Below, one piece after another: positions 1-11,154 of a stretch of 64,000 nt of DNA. Source of the stretch: Orientallactaga sibirica (Eukaryota; Chordata; Mammalia; Rodentia; Dipodidae); NCBI GenBank assembly GCA_036365145.1, contig JAEOAD010000004.1:54434001-54498000 (forward strand), given 5' to 3'. The position numbers and the translations under genes were made by a program. Each line of letters opens with the position of its first letter. The stretch's first letter is position 1. Below the pieces are notes generated by a model, which was not told where the DNA came from, ran no database searches, and was given only the letters and a program-made list of their open reading frames with translations.

Positions 1-35
1 CCGACTCATTTTTCCAGGTCCACCTAAATAATTTT

Positions 36-242
36 AAAATATATTATTATTTATTCATTTTCAAGGAGAGAGAGAGAGAGAGAGGGAGAGAGAATAGGTA
101 CTCCAAGGCCTCCAGTGACTGAGAATGAACTTCAGATGCATACACACTTTGTGCATCTGGCTTTACCTGTGTACTAGGGAATTGAACCCAGATTTTTAGG
201 CATTGAAGGCAAGCACTTAACTGCTGAGCCATCTCTTCAGCC
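36..242 (-). mobile_element. B2-like tRNA-derived SINE (type I)
   Basis: Read on the - strand this has the tRNA-like head (complement of gctgagccatctcttcag), a B-box-like segment, a central unique body, a CT-rich stretch (GA-rich as written) and an A/T-rich tail. A flanking duplication of about 16 bp (20-35 and 243-258, one or two mismatches) marks the insertion. Confidence 0.88.
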
Positions 243-258
243 CCACATAAATATTTTT

Positions 259-3200
259 GATAGTATCATAAGTGATATTGTTTTCTCAGTTACTCTGTGG
301 TAGTGTATTATTAGAGGATAGAACTAATACAAACTTCTGCTTGTCATTTTACACTTTGCAATTTCTGAGAATTCTTTTGGTGTTAATTTTGTATCTCACA
401 GATTAACTATTTCTTATTCCTAAGCAGTTACTTTTTTCTTTTGTCTGGAGTTTTAATTTTTTTTTGAATATGATTATGTTGTCATAGATGGTAAACTCCT
501 TGCTTGCCCATTTCTATACCTTTTACTTTTATCTGTATATGTATCTTGCCTAAATATTCTAGTCTAGAAATCAAGAACCATATTAGATAGGCATATCCAT
601 TTACATCTTGTTAACATAATATTTGTATAATATAAAAAACAGCAGGCTATGTATTCAGGCTGCCTACCTTTACTTAACTTCACAGGCTATAAGCTAAACT
701 AATCTAAGTCTATGTGCATTTATTTTACTCAATTTAACTCTAGTGAAACAAGATAAAGACCTATGAGACTCTAGCTTTTCCCTTAAGCCTCAATTTCTAC
801 AATTGAGAGAGATTTATAGCTCTTACCTTTCCTGAGGATAAAATTAGAAAAAGTAAAGCCCTAGTCACAGGGGAGTCAGGCACTTTGTGGCACCACAGTT
901 AGATTAGCTACACAGTACTATGAAAAGTGCTCCTCAAGTCCAGATTCCAGGATATCTATCTTTTTTGCAACATTCATATTTAAGAAGCTTTTCTAAATTC
1001 AAGTAGTATATAGAGAAAAACAATAAATGATTATGTTATAAACTTATTACAGTGAAGTCATTTCAATATTGTGTTTGGAAAAGTCACATTGCTGAGAATA
1101 ATAATAGAGTACTTTCCTCAGTGAGACAATAGTGTTACCAGAGGAAATTCCTTGAATCTTGACTGTACATATCTGCTTCCATGATGATCTCTTGCCATAA
1201 TAAAGAGAAAGAGAGAATAGAAAATTCCATGAGATGCAAACTAGTACTAGGTATCTATTACTGAAATCCTAAAAATACAATTTATTTTTAAATTTTCTGG
1301 CTTTTTAAATTCTTTACAATTTAGAATTTCTATAGCAACTTTTATAAAACCAAAAATACTTGTGACATAATTACTAATTTACCATCTCTAGGAAAGGTTA
1401 CAATATAAAAAACTTTGGTAATTTGGAAATCACCATCCACTGGTATACAAAGAGGATATTCCTTTTTTTTTGAGGTTTCCTGCTGAATAGGGTAGAAAAA
1501 GAAAGTACTCTGGTGAGATTATTTAATAATTGACATTAGAAATTGTTTTATTGAAATTTCCATCTGAGGCATGAACTTCCTGAAACATGAACTCTGTATT
1601 TATTATTTACATTATTCCTAATACTGGCTTGCACAACCAACTGGATCTTTTAAGAGCAATACACAACCTAAATTAGTAAAAAATATATAAGTACTAATAT
1701 TTCCCCAGTGGTTTCAAATAAAACCACTGCAAGAAAACATTCATTCGTAGGCAACACCGTTTAACTCAAATTAGCATTTATTTTTCAGCTTCAGATAGGA
1801 ACACTATTCATGCTGATAGAGTTTCTTTGTAAAAGCTGTTTTTGTGAGTTTTCCACAGTCTAGATTCAAGACCAACTCATTGAAGCTGGTTAAGTATATA
1901 CTGTTTACAAAATTTCTCAAAACAATTATACCTTTCATTTAGAACAGATCTTTAACTATCAAGGCCTCTTTTCAAAATCTTTTCATTTTACAAATCTGAA
2001 AAAAACTGAAATCCACCCCAAAAAGTGAACTTAATTTGCTTAATGGTATAACACTACAAAATCAGAGACATTGACAAATTATGAATATCTATAGCAGTGG
2101 CCCATCACCCAAATGAAGAAGCAGTGTTACACAGTAAATAAGGGGGGCGGTATCAGGAACCCTGCTAGTGACCAGATACCCAAACCTGCTCCCAACTGTC
2201 TTTTCCACTTTATAAGACAAGTATTTATGACATTCACTTATTGGTGTCTATTTTTCCCTCTAGAAGTACAGTAATAATTTTCTCTCTTTCACAAGCATCT
2301 TTCCATTTGGATTAAGTTCTCATAGCCCCTTGAGAATCTTCTCAAATTCTTGATATTCTTCTACTAGTATAATTTTCCTCAAACTGTGAATCTTATGTTG
2401 CCTCTTGTCTTTGTGACTCTCTTGTAACAATTACCCCTATAAAATGTGATATTAAGATTGAGACACTACAATATATCTGATTCTCATCTAATTGAATACC
2501 ACAGAGTACAGAAGTGATATAGTGGTGCTCCGTGTGGTGAAAAATATCTTGGAGACAAAGACTTAAATTGTGTTATTCTAGAAATATCTTATTTTTATTG
2601 TTCTATTGGAGATGATCTTGAACAGATATTTTAAAGTATGAGTATTTATACATTACAAACATTTTTTATAAATGTGTTCACTACATTCTTCAATGTATTT
2701 CAGACATTTTCAGTGTCCTATGAATAATAAATTAATGAAAAGTGATCAATTAACAATCTTAAGGACTGTAGTGCTTTAATGTAATTGAAAACATTCTATA
2801 GTAATGACTAAAGCATTAATTATGCAATTTCCTCTGTCCAGGAAAATAGAGCCTTTGTAAAGGCCAGATTATTGGAGTTCCCTTCCTAATAAGTAGGTCA
2901 GGCATTTTCTGGAGGCTTCTCAAAGGCTGTTAAGCATTCATTAACATTATGTGAAAACACTGCTGCTGTAAGGAAACCATACATTTCTAAAGAAGATGCA
3001 ATATTTATTAGTTTCGTTTTTCGTGTGACTACTTTCTTCTTATCAGAGGAAATTTTGTTTAATAATTTTGTGTAAAATCAATTGCATTTTCACCATGTTA
3101 AGCCCTATACATTTATTATCTCTTCAATGTCTTACAAGATTTTGAGATATACACTGTAACTATATACATCTTTCAGATAAGTACTGGTTTTGGAATCATT

Positions 3201-3268
3201 TTTGTTAAACATCATACTGTTAGTAACAATGTAGTAGTTATAATTATATTTATTGTTCAAACTCACAA
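259..3268. other. Repeat-free AT-rich unique sequence
   Basis: About 3 kb with no recognisable SINE, LTR or LINE and no credible ORF. The 2770-2960 part has a less simple composition, with several TAAT-type motifs, and could be conserved non-coding sequence, but this cannot be judged from one sequence. Confidence 0.6.
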
Positions 3269-3438
3269 TTTTTTTGTTTGTTGGTTTTTGTTTTCTTTGA
3301 AGTGGTGTCTACCTTTAGCCCAGGTTGACCTGGAATTCACTATGTAGTCTTTCAGGCTGCCCTCAAATTAACAGCAGTCCTCCTACCTCTGCATCCCAAG
3401 AGCTGGCATCAAAGGTACATGCCACCATGCCTGGCTAA
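3269..3438 (-). mobile_element. B1 SINE (7SL-derived), minus strand
   Basis: Starts with a T-rich tail and ends with the complement of a B1 head (ccaccatgcctggct). The body matches the usual B1 antisense order: acctggaattcactatgtag, then the cctcccaag-type segment. Flanks near 3258-3273 and 3438-3452 look like a diverged target duplication. Confidence 0.85.
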
Positions 3439-3859
3439 ACCCATACATTTTTACATCCATCAATCAATTGTATGTTTACTTATTTAATTAAGGTAAACTT
3501 GCCCCTAGTGTTGACAAGGTCCAAAGGTATTAATATAACTTGTAAGTGCTAGGTCTTAAATAAAATCTGAAGACTTTGTACTTCTACTGCAAGACTTTTG
3601 ACATCATCTTTGTAGAGAACCTCTGTGTTTCCTGTAACAAATTTATTTTGCAGTTAGCCTATGTATTCTAAACTGTAAAATAGAGAATATGTAGCTGGAT
3701 TTCCCTATGTCTATTTACCCCATAAAGTAGCTCATATGTTACCACTAAGATGTGCCTAATGACAAGAAAAATTCATCCCTGCAAAGCAAATGATTAAAAA
3801 GTCCTTTGCACAAAATATATGCATCTGCAAGTATCATTTTCCACATTAAAATTAATGAA
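3439..3859. other. Unique sequence, nothing recognised
   Basis: AT-rich intergenic or intronic sequence between a B1 and a B2-like SINE; no ORF, RNA or repeat that I can support. Confidence 0.5.
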
Positions 3860-4050
3860 GGGCTGGATAGATGGCTTAGCAGTTAAGGCATTTGCCTGTA
3901 AATCCTAAGGACCTATGTTTGACTCTCCAAATTCCATGTAAGCCAGACACACAAAGGTGATGCAAGCACAAGATCTCACATGTCCACTGGGTGGCATAAG
4001 CATCTGGAGTTCAATTGCAGTGGCTAAGGCCCTGGCATGCTAATTCTCTG

Positions 4051-4083
<33 letters not shown>

Positions 4084-4118
4084 TTATCTCTCTAATATAA
4101 AAAAATAAATAAAAACTA
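3860..4118 (+). mobile_element. B2-like SINE (type I, variant with internal insert)
   Basis: Begins gggctggatagatggctta, has the type I body (gtaagccagacacacaaag...), a CT-rich stretch and an A-rich tail. It carries an extra segment containing ggtgatgcaagcacaag that is also present in the copy at 5672 but absent from the other type I copies. Confidence 0.9.
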
Positions 4119-5539
4119 ATGTCAAAATTATATTTTAGTCTTTAACATATAACTCTTTTCATTCTACATGATTTCATTTCAAATATTTTTAAAATAAATG
4201 ATTCTTGGAAAAGGAATATTAACTTGGTTTTTCAATTCTGTGCTTACCTTCATGTCACCGTACAAGTGCCTATCTCAGTTTTAGAGTAAGGCTGGTGAAA
4301 GGTTTACTGAAAATTTATGCATTCAATTTTTATTCTTTTGCTCATTTAAAATTTATGTGCTAAGTTAATATATGCAAATATGGTAAGGCAGGACATACAA
4401 ATAAATAATACATAATATCTGCTCATAAATACCTCAGAATCATAACAGTATAGTCTATATAACAAATAACTACTGACTGAGCTTCTACAAATAAAATCTG
4501 TTGTAGAAAGTTGTAATAACTACCCATAAAATATTCACACAATCTCAATCTCTTTACATAGCTTTGTATTTGACATTCTTGAGTCATTCCTAGGAAGTGA
4601 AGGAGATTCAATGCCCCTAATACAAATACAGGGTTTTTTTTTTTTTTTATTTCTGTCTTATATTATCTTCCAGGTTCTCATTGTGAGCATGTTTCTTATA
4701 AAAAAGTCAGAAGAGTAAATGTTGTAAACTTTAGTCCACAGAACCTTTCTGCCCTTACATTACATGTCTTTTTCTGATGTGTTTAAATCTAGGCCCAAAC
4801 GTCTTTTAATTATAACAATTTTTGATATTACAACTTTCCAGGCTGATTGAAACTTATTGACTATTTACATTCATCAGTTCTCTCGATGGATTGAAAGAGT
4901 ATCAGTATTCATAAACACTGCACTGTCATTTTTAAGTGATTTAATCCTCTTTATCACTGTCCTGGGATATAATTGTCTATTTGAATTCCTTGAAATGTAT
5001 TATTACTATTTCTTCTGTGTATTGTCAGAATTCTTTTACATGGTTCAGCTATGTTATGCTTTTATGTTTGCTTTTTTTGTAAAATGTAAGACTTGGGTAT
5101 TCAAAACAGCATACAAAACAACATGCACATAAACAGTTATATATTATAATTGTATAACTTATAATGTTCTAAAAATATAAAACATTAACAGTATTATTTA
5201 AAGAATAGCCTTTCTAGCAACAATGAGCAAATGAAAATCAGATGTGTATAGCAATTTCAAGCGTGTCTCATTTTCTTATCACCTATCATCTGAATATTAG
5301 CATTTATACAATGGCCCCTGCATGTTTTATTATTCTTTGTCAAAAACAACATATAAAAACAGTATGCAGTTAAAACCTGGTTAAATATGCCTGATCATTT
5401 TACAGGTGCGATAGGCAAGGCACTGTGAAATGAGTGGTTAATAAGACTAGAAACAAGTTAAGATATATAGGAAGACAATTTTCACTAGGAAGACTTTGGT
5501 AGTTGTAGAAAAGATGGTATTCAAATACAAATATATATA
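4119..5539. other. AT-rich unique sequence with a T18 tract
   Basis: No credible gene. A T18 run lies at about 4632-4649. An open frame of 91 codons at 4857-5132 is hydrophobic because the DNA is T-rich, and I do not regard it as coding. Confidence 0.5.
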
Positions 5540-5660
5540 ATACAGAGATGGGCTAACTATTCCTAAAAAGCACCAAATAGTAAATTTTTTAAGTCTTTGG
5601 GGCCAAGAGACAAAAATTAAGAATACTACATAGCCATTGACATGACATAACCATTCAAAA
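5540..5660 (+). mobile_element. Ancient DNA transposon fragment (hAT-like)
   Basis: The segment ccaaatagtaaattttttaa...ctttggggccaagagac resembles the common mammalian hAT-Charlie-type motif 'gccagatagtaaatattttaggctttg'. It is short and strongly diverged. The family assignment is from memory and tentative. Confidence 0.45.
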
Positions 5661-5671
5661 TTAAACTGCTG

Positions 5672-5884
5672 GGTTGGAGATATGACTTAGTGGTTAAGGC
5701 ATTTGCCTGTGAAACCCAAGGACCCATGTTTGACTCCCCAGGTCCCATGTAAGTCATGCACAAGGTGATGCAAGCACAAGGTGGTGCACACATCTGGAAT
5801 TTAACTGTAGGTGCTGGAGATCCTAGTGAGAAAATTCTTTCTCTTTCTCACCCTCTCATAAAAAATACAAAATAAAAATAAAAT
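5672..5884 (+). mobile_element. B2-like SINE (type I, variant with internal insert)
   Basis: Head gggttggagatatgacttag, B-box-like gtttgactcccca, the same gtgatgcaagcacaagg insert as the copy at 3860, a CT-rich stretch and an A-rich tail. Confidence 0.87.
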
Positions 5885-5927
5885 GCAGCTACCTAAATCC
5901 ATTTTTAAAGTCCCTAGTTGGCTTAAG

Positions 5928-6026
5928 GCTTGGCTTAAGATATTTGTCTGGCATATATGAACCCCCAGGTTTAATACCTAGCATGGAACAACAAAGGACA
6001 AAAAAAAAAACAAAAAAAAAAACAAC
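5928..6026 (+). mobile_element. ID-like tRNA-derived SINE, diverged
   Basis: A short tRNA-like segment with a B-box-like caggtttaatacctagc is followed directly by an impure A tract (about 6000-6025). This is the layout of rodent ID elements. The head is poorly conserved. Confidence 0.5.
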
Positions 6027-6300
6027 CTCTATTATCTTGTGAAGTATACATTTTTAAAAAGCAAAATGTTGGATTGGCTATGATCCCAAGATTCCTTGAC
6101 CCCTAATTTAAAGTTAAGGCATGTACAAGAACTCAAATATTATACACAATTCACAGCAATGTATGTTCATGGTATGTGAACACACACAGGTGAAAGTAGA
6201 TAAAGTTAAAACAGGAAAAATATTATAGACTAGATCAAGGTGGATGAAGTAACGTTTAGTTACAAATTTCAGGTTTATAATAGATTTTTATTTATTCATT

Positions 6301-6447
6301 TTTATTTATTTTTCTTTTTTTATTTTTTTTTTTTTGGCTGACTTAGAATTCACTATGCAGTTTCAGGGTGGTCTTGAACTTAAGGCAATCCTCCTACTTC
6401 TGCCTCCTGAGTGCTGGTATTAAAGGCATGCACCATCATCCCTGACT
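6301..6447 (-). mobile_element. B1 SINE, minus strand
   Basis: T-rich tail, then antisense B1 body (gaattcactatgcagtttca, gtggtcttgaactt, tgcctcctgagtgctgg) and antisense head ending gcaccatcatccctgac. Confidence 0.85.
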
Positions 6448-6660
6448 ATAATCAATTATTTATTGATCACTCATGACGAGGCTATATTATCCTGTCTGCA
6501 ATTTGATCCTAGTTTCTATACTATAACCTGATTTACTACTACGTAGTGACTATTATACGTTCAACAATTGTTATTTATTGCCTACTGCAGACTAATTGAG
6601 GACATAACAGTATGTGTAATGTACTTCTTATTCTCTGGGTGTTTGTGGTATAAGGAACTA
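6448..6660. other. Unique sequence between B1 and LTR
   Basis: Short stretch with no recognised feature. The last five bases (aacta, 6656-6660) form one side of the target duplication of the following LTR. Confidence 0.5.
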
Positions 6661-7054
6661 TGTGGTACTTTGAATGGATGACCCCCATAGACTCAGGTGT
6701 TTATTAAAGCTTATAACTTGGATCTCCAGCCACTTGGTAGGAAGAGGTATCACTGGGGGCAGAGCCTGGGGTCCAGCCCAAAGATGCGTTTGGGGGCGGA
6801 TCTGAATTCCAGCCTAAAGGCATGCAGAGATGTTTGAGATCTAGCATAGTCCTGCTTGCTGCTGGTTTGTGCTGGCTGCTTTTGGTGTTGCTGGCTGATG
6901 ACGGTGTTTTCTCTCCCTGTTTGGATTTATGAATGGCAAGCAGCTTATTCCAACATTAATGGAATTTCCCTCGATCTGTAAGCTTGAAATAAAACCCTTC
7001 TTCCCATAAAACTGGTTGAATGCTCATCCCAGCAATGTGAAACTGTCTACAACA
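6661..7054 (+). mobile_element. MaLR/ERVL-type solo LTR (ORR1/MT-like)
   Basis: Starts TGTGGTACTTTGAATGGATG and ends GTCTACAACA. It shows the ORR1/MT LTR pattern: a 'cccccatagactcaggtgttt' start region, 'tctgtaagcttgaaataaa' as the polyadenylation region, and a 'ctcatcccagcaatgtgaa' end. Flanking 5-mers aacta and aacaa are a target duplication with one mismatch. No internal retroviral sequence is attached, so it is a solo LTR. Confidence 0.82.
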
Positions 7055-7175
7055 AACAATAGACCATAAAAGGATATAAAAATAAGACATTTGTAAAAGT
7101 GACTACACAGATTTAGAAATGACCCTGTAATGGTTTTAAAATTCCAAACACGCACACTAAAAATCCACATGTGGA

Positions 7176-7405
7176 GGCTGGAGAGACGGCTTTGGGGTTA
7201 AGGAGGCAGCCTCCTAAGCCTAAGAACGCCCAATCGAATCTCCAGGTCCCATGTTTAGCCAGACACCGAAATGCAAGGGTGCAACGTGGCACTTGCCCAC
7301 AAGGGGGCACAGCACCCATCTGGAGTAACTTCATAGAGGCTGAGAGGCTGCTGGCACACCCACACTCTATCTGTCCCTCTCTCTCTCTCTCTGACTCTCT
7401 TCAAA
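7176..7405 (+). mobile_element. B2-like SINE (type II)
   Basis: Head aggctggagagacggctttg, then the type II body: ctaagcctaagaacgcc, aatctccaggtccca, acaagggggcac, ggctgagaggctgctgg. It ends in a CT tract and A-rich tail. A 17-bp duplication with one mismatch (7159-7175 and 7406-7422) flanks it. Confidence 0.93.
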
Positions 7406-7485
7406 AAAAATCCTCATGTGGAACAGGAACTAGCTACTTTTACTGTATATGTTAAGTATACCATCCCTACAAAACACTTGACCAT

Positions 7486-7487
<2 letters not shown>

Positions 7488-7518
<31 letters not shown>
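7488..7518. repeat. (CA)n microsatellite
   Basis: Uninterrupted CA repeat of about 15 units. Confidence 0.95.
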
Positions 7519-7697
7519 ATGGACTTGGATGAGAAGGGCATTTTGGAAACAACTATAGTTATGTTGAGAAACTAAATCTTTGGCAAGCTGAAGCCAGGAG
7601 ATAGATACTGACTAAGTAGCAAGACTACATGTGTCATCAGTTGAACACATAGTCTAAGATTTCCATTTTTATGCCTTGGAGCCGGCAGCCTCTTGAT

Positions 7698-7905
7698 TTA
7701 TTGATTGATTGATTGATTTGAGAGAGAGAGAAAGAGAGAGAGAGGAAGATAGAGAAAGAGAGAATGGGTGTACCACCCATGTCAACAAACTCCAGATGCA
7801 TGCACCACCATGTACATCTGACTTATGTGGGTACTGGGGAATCAAACCTGGGTCCTTATGCTTCACAGGAAAGTGCCTTAACAGCTAAGCTATCTCTCCA
7901 GTTCA
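7698..7905 (-). mobile_element. B2-like SINE (type I), minus strand
   Basis: Antisense order: (ATTG)n-like tail, GA-rich stretch, tcaacaaactccagatgcat, ctggggaatcaaacctggg (complement of the B box region), head complement ctaagctatctctccag. A 16-bp target duplication (7682-7697, 7906-7921) has two mismatches. Confidence 0.92.
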
Positions 7906-8010
7906 CCAGCAGCCTCTTAATCATAGAAATCCACCACTGAAACTCCTAAGTCCTTACCTGATCCACTGAAACCATGAAAACTATTTATGAATTTATTTTC
8001 TATGGCTGGG

Positions 8011-8359
8011 TGTGACAGCTACCTTATTGCTGAGACAAAAATACCAAACTATAAGCAGTTCATGTGAGGAAAGGGTTTATTTCAGTTTATAGTTTCAATA
8101 GGAAGTTTCATTGAATGGGGAAAGCATGGCAGGCCTGAGCAGGAAACCTGGGTCACATCTCCATGTTAGCACAAAGGAAGTAATCCCAGTACTAGGCTTG
8201 GAGCTGGACTAGTTCCACCAATCCCTCTCTACAGAGACACACGTCCTCCAGCAAGGCTTCACCTGAAGGTCCCACAACTTTCCTAATTTGCCCACCAACT
8301 GGGGATCAAGTATTCAAAACACAGGAACCTATAGGGAACAATTCATTCACACCACCATA
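8011..8359 (-). mobile_element. MaLR LTR, ORR1-like, minus strand
   Basis: The - strand has the ORR1-type layout. As written on + it reads tgtgacagctaccttattgc, then ggtttatttcagtttatagt, then ccaccaactggggatcaagt, ending accaccata. This closely follows the antisense ORR1 consensus known from mouse. No convincing target duplication, so the ends may be eroded. Confidence 0.78.
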
Positions 8360-8472
8360 GTAAGAATCAACAATTATTTATTATCCCACAGTTCTGTGGG
8401 TCAAAAAGTGGATGAACTTTGATAAAGTGTCTGTTTAAAGGCACTCACAGAAAGTTGAAGTTGAGATGTCTT

Positions 8473-8706
8473 CCTGGGGACAAGGTAGATGGCTATCATT
8501 AAAGTGCTTGCCACACAAACAGGACGACCTTTCTGAGTTCAGATCTTGAGCACACATGTAGGAAAAAAAAAATGTTGGATGTGATACATACCTGCAATTC
8601 ATTTGCTAGAGAAGAGGAGACAGGAGGTATACCTGGAAACTAGTATGTCTAAATCAGTGACCTACATTTTCAGTGGGAGACCCTTTGTCAAAAACATAAA
8701 ATAGAG
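8473..8706 (+). mobile_element. B4 SINE (ID+B1 fusion), 5' part
   Basis: ID-like head (aaggtagatggctatcatta, aagtgcttgccacacaaac) followed by a B1-like middle (gtgatacatacctgcaattc, agaagaggagacaggagg, gggagaccctttgtcaaaaa). The element is interrupted by the type I SINE at 8713 and resumes at 8935. Confidence 0.75.
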
Positions 8707-8712
8707 AAAACA

Positions 8713-8934
8713 GAGCTGGGGAGATTGCTTAGTGGTTAAGGCGCTTGCCTGCAAAGCCTAAAGACCAGGTTCGATTCCCCAGAACCCACGTAAGCCAGAT
8801 GCATGTGTCTGGAGTTCATTTGCAATTGCGAGAGGACTGTGTGCACTCATTCTCTTTCTCTCCCTCTCTCCCTCTCTCTGTCTCCCCCCTCTCTACCTCT
8901 GTCTCTCAAATAAATAATAAATATTTAAAAGTAA
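8713..8934 (+). mobile_element. B2-like SINE (type I) inserted into a B4 SINE
   Basis: Clear type I copy with a strong B box (ggttcgattcccca), body agcaga-type sequence gtaagccagatgcatgtgtc, CT tract and aaataaataataaat tail. It separates the two halves of a B4 element and is therefore the younger insertion. Confidence 0.92.
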
Positions 8935-9046
8935 ACAAGTTGGAGACTGATTGCAGAAAACATACAACACTGACCTCTGGCCTGTACATGCATGATCACA
9001 TCACAGAGATTTGTGAGGCAAACTGTCATAAATGCACACACACCTA
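8935..9046 (+). mobile_element. B4 SINE, 3' part
   Basis: Sequence ttggagactgattgcagaaa...acactgacctctggcctgta matches the tail of B4 (gattgaggaagacacc...gacctctggcctcc), ending in cacacac. It continues the B4 element broken at about 8706. Confidence 0.7.
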
Positions 9047-9502
9047 ATATCTCATCCAGACTGGGATTTATGTTCAGAATTTGTGGACAAAATCCCTTCC
9101 AAACTCACTGTGTTTTTTTGGCAAAATCCACATCTTTGTGGTTGCAAGTCTGAGGTCCCTGTTTCTTTTGGAGGTGTCATCTAGTGGCTCTTTTCTGCTT
9201 AGAGGTCACCCATATTGTGGCTCCCACTCTCTGTTCCTGTCTTCAAATCACAAACAATCCATGGTGTCCTTCTGGAACTTTCAGTATCTTTGTTTTACCT
9301 TTCCTTTTATGCCACCAATTGGAGGAAGCTCTCTGCTTCAGGGAGCATCTCTCATTAGACCAAGCTCACTGAGTAAACTCTTTACATATAGTTCTCCATG
9401 ATTCCACAAACCGAAAGAGTAGTGTCTTCTTTAAATAGTTCCAATCATATTTATTAAACCTCCAAATGACCTCATCCAGAGGCTTTTATTTATATTCCAT
9501 GG
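9047..9502. other. Unassigned sequence, possibly an old repeat
   Basis: No confident family match. Part of it (9081-9401) is open for 106 codons in one frame, but codon content and context give no support for a gene. The last five bases (catgg) belong to the target duplication of the next LTR. Confidence 0.4.
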
Positions 9503-9895
9503 TGTAAAAGACAGCTTCAGGTTCGCTGAGATGAACTTCCAGACCAGACACAGTTATGGAGGAAGGGATATTATTTATTGAAACTTACAGATCCAGGGGA
9601 AGTTCCATAAAGGCAGGAAAAGCAGCTTGCTCTTCACAGGGCCAAGCAGAGAGAGAGAGAAACCAACCAGCCACCACAGCACACAGAGCAAAACTACAGC
9701 CAAAAGGTCACACAGCACACTTCAGGAACTCCTGCTAGGCACATTTGCATATCTTTACAATGGAATCTCAAACCCACCATTAACACCTTAAGACTGGCCC
9801 CCCAGTGACATTGCCTCTAGCAAGGTGATTGCAGATGCAAACTATAAGTACTAAAATACTGAATATATTGGGGGACATATATTCAAACTACCACA
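9503..9895 (-). mobile_element. MaLR solo LTR (subfamily X), minus strand
   Basis: Antisense copy of the same LTR subfamily as 38284-38677: agacagcttcaggttcgctg at its 3' end, gatattatttattgaaactt around the polyadenylation signal, and actaccaca as the complement of the TG start. A perfect 5-bp duplication catgg flanks it (9498-9502, 9896-9900). No internal sequence, so it is a solo LTR. Confidence 0.92.
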
Positions 9896-10006
9896 CATGG
9901 TAATATTTTTCTTAAAAATTAGATATGACAAGAATGATACAATGACTATGAATTAAATGAAATATAAAAGAAATAACACCATTGTGACTTTTTAAAGCAC
10001 AAATCA

Positions 10007-10095
10007 GGCCAGGTATGTTTGTAATCCCAACTACTCAGGATGCTAAAATGCAAAGATCACAAACCCAGAAGGTGGAGATTGGGCTGAGAAAGAGT
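10007..10095 (+). mobile_element. B1-like SINE head, diverged
   Basis: ggccaggtatgtttgtaatc followed by cccaactactcaggatgct resembles a 7SL-derived SINE head. The rest is degraded. Confidence 0.45.
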
Positions 10096-10502
10096 GTATG
10101 ATCTATTCTCAAACATATATACATAAATGAATATGCCCACACTATATATATATGTATATACATATGTAGTATGATAAATATAGCTATAGATACACATAGA
10201 TACAGCTTGACTAATTGTAGAGTGTCATAAGTGAAGTGTAGATATTTAAGATAGTAAATATTTTCAGAAAAATGAAATATATAAATATTCATATATACAA
10301 ATATATATTATTACTGAAATTTTTAAGTCAAATAATTTTTAAAATAGACATTCTCTATATTTGTCTGCATTTGAGATGAGATAAAGCAATGCATGAAGTA
10401 GTGTCCTCATGGTAGTGACGCCTAGCCCATAAACTAAAACATTACATTGTGGCCCATTAAACACTCTTTTGAATTATGCTCCCCTAATCCTCAGAGATGT
10501 AG

Positions 10503-10724
10503 AATTTTTTTAATTTTACTTATTTATTTGAGAAAGTGGGAAAGAGAGAGAGAGAAAAAAAAAAAGAGAGAGAGATGGGTACACCAGAGCCTCCAGCCAC
10601 TGCAAATAAACTGCAAATGCATGCACTACCTTGAGCATCTGACTAATGTAGGTCCTGGGGAATGGAACCTGGGTCCTTTGGCTTTGCAGACAAGTACCTT
10701 AACTACTAAGTCATCTTTCCAGCC
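10503..10724 (-). mobile_element. B2-like SINE (type I), minus strand
   Basis: Antisense order: T/A-rich tail with ttatttatttgag, GA tract, ctccagccactgcaaataaa, tcctggggaatggaacctgg, and head complement ctaagtcatctttccagcc. Confidence 0.9.
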
Positions 10725-10760
10725 TGAGAAACATTTTTTATAAATTCAGGCCAATCCAAC

Positions 10761-11149
10761 TGTAGCAGACAGCTTCAGGTTCACTGAGATGAACTTCCAG
10801 ACCAGGCACAGTTATGGAGGAAGGGATATTATTTATTGAAGCTTACAGATCCAGGGGAAGTTCTATAATGGCAAGAGAAGCGGCCTGCTCTCATAGGACC
10901 AGGTAAGAGAGAGAAAAAGCCAACCAGGCATTCAGCACACACAGCAAAAACTACAGCCCAAAAGCCACAGCACACTTCAGGAACTCCTATTAGGCACACT
11001 TTGCATATCTTTACAATGGAATCTCAAACCATCACCACACCTTAAAACTGGCCCCCAGTGACATTGCCTCTAGCAAGGTGATTGCAGATGCAAACTATAA
11101 ACTAATAAAATATTGAATAGATTGGGGGCCATATATTCAAACTACCACA
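10761..11149 (-). mobile_element. MaLR solo LTR (subfamily X), minus strand
   Basis: Same subfamily and orientation as 9503-9895. Perfect 5-bp target duplication ccaac (10756-10760 and 11150-11154), which differs from that of the neighbouring LTR. The two LTRs are therefore independent insertions rather than the two ends of one element. Confidence 0.93.
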
Positions 11150-11154
11150 CCAAC

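Noticed and set aside
8713..8934. tRNA-like head with good B box (ggttcgattcccca), as in many other SINEs here
   Set aside because: The clover-leaf is not kept and the sequence continues into a SINE body and tail. It is a tRNA-derived SINE, not a tRNA gene.
9503..11149. A single provirus bounded by the two solo LTRs
   Set aside because: Each LTR has its own different perfect target duplication, and the sequence between them holds no retroviral internal region but does hold a SINE.
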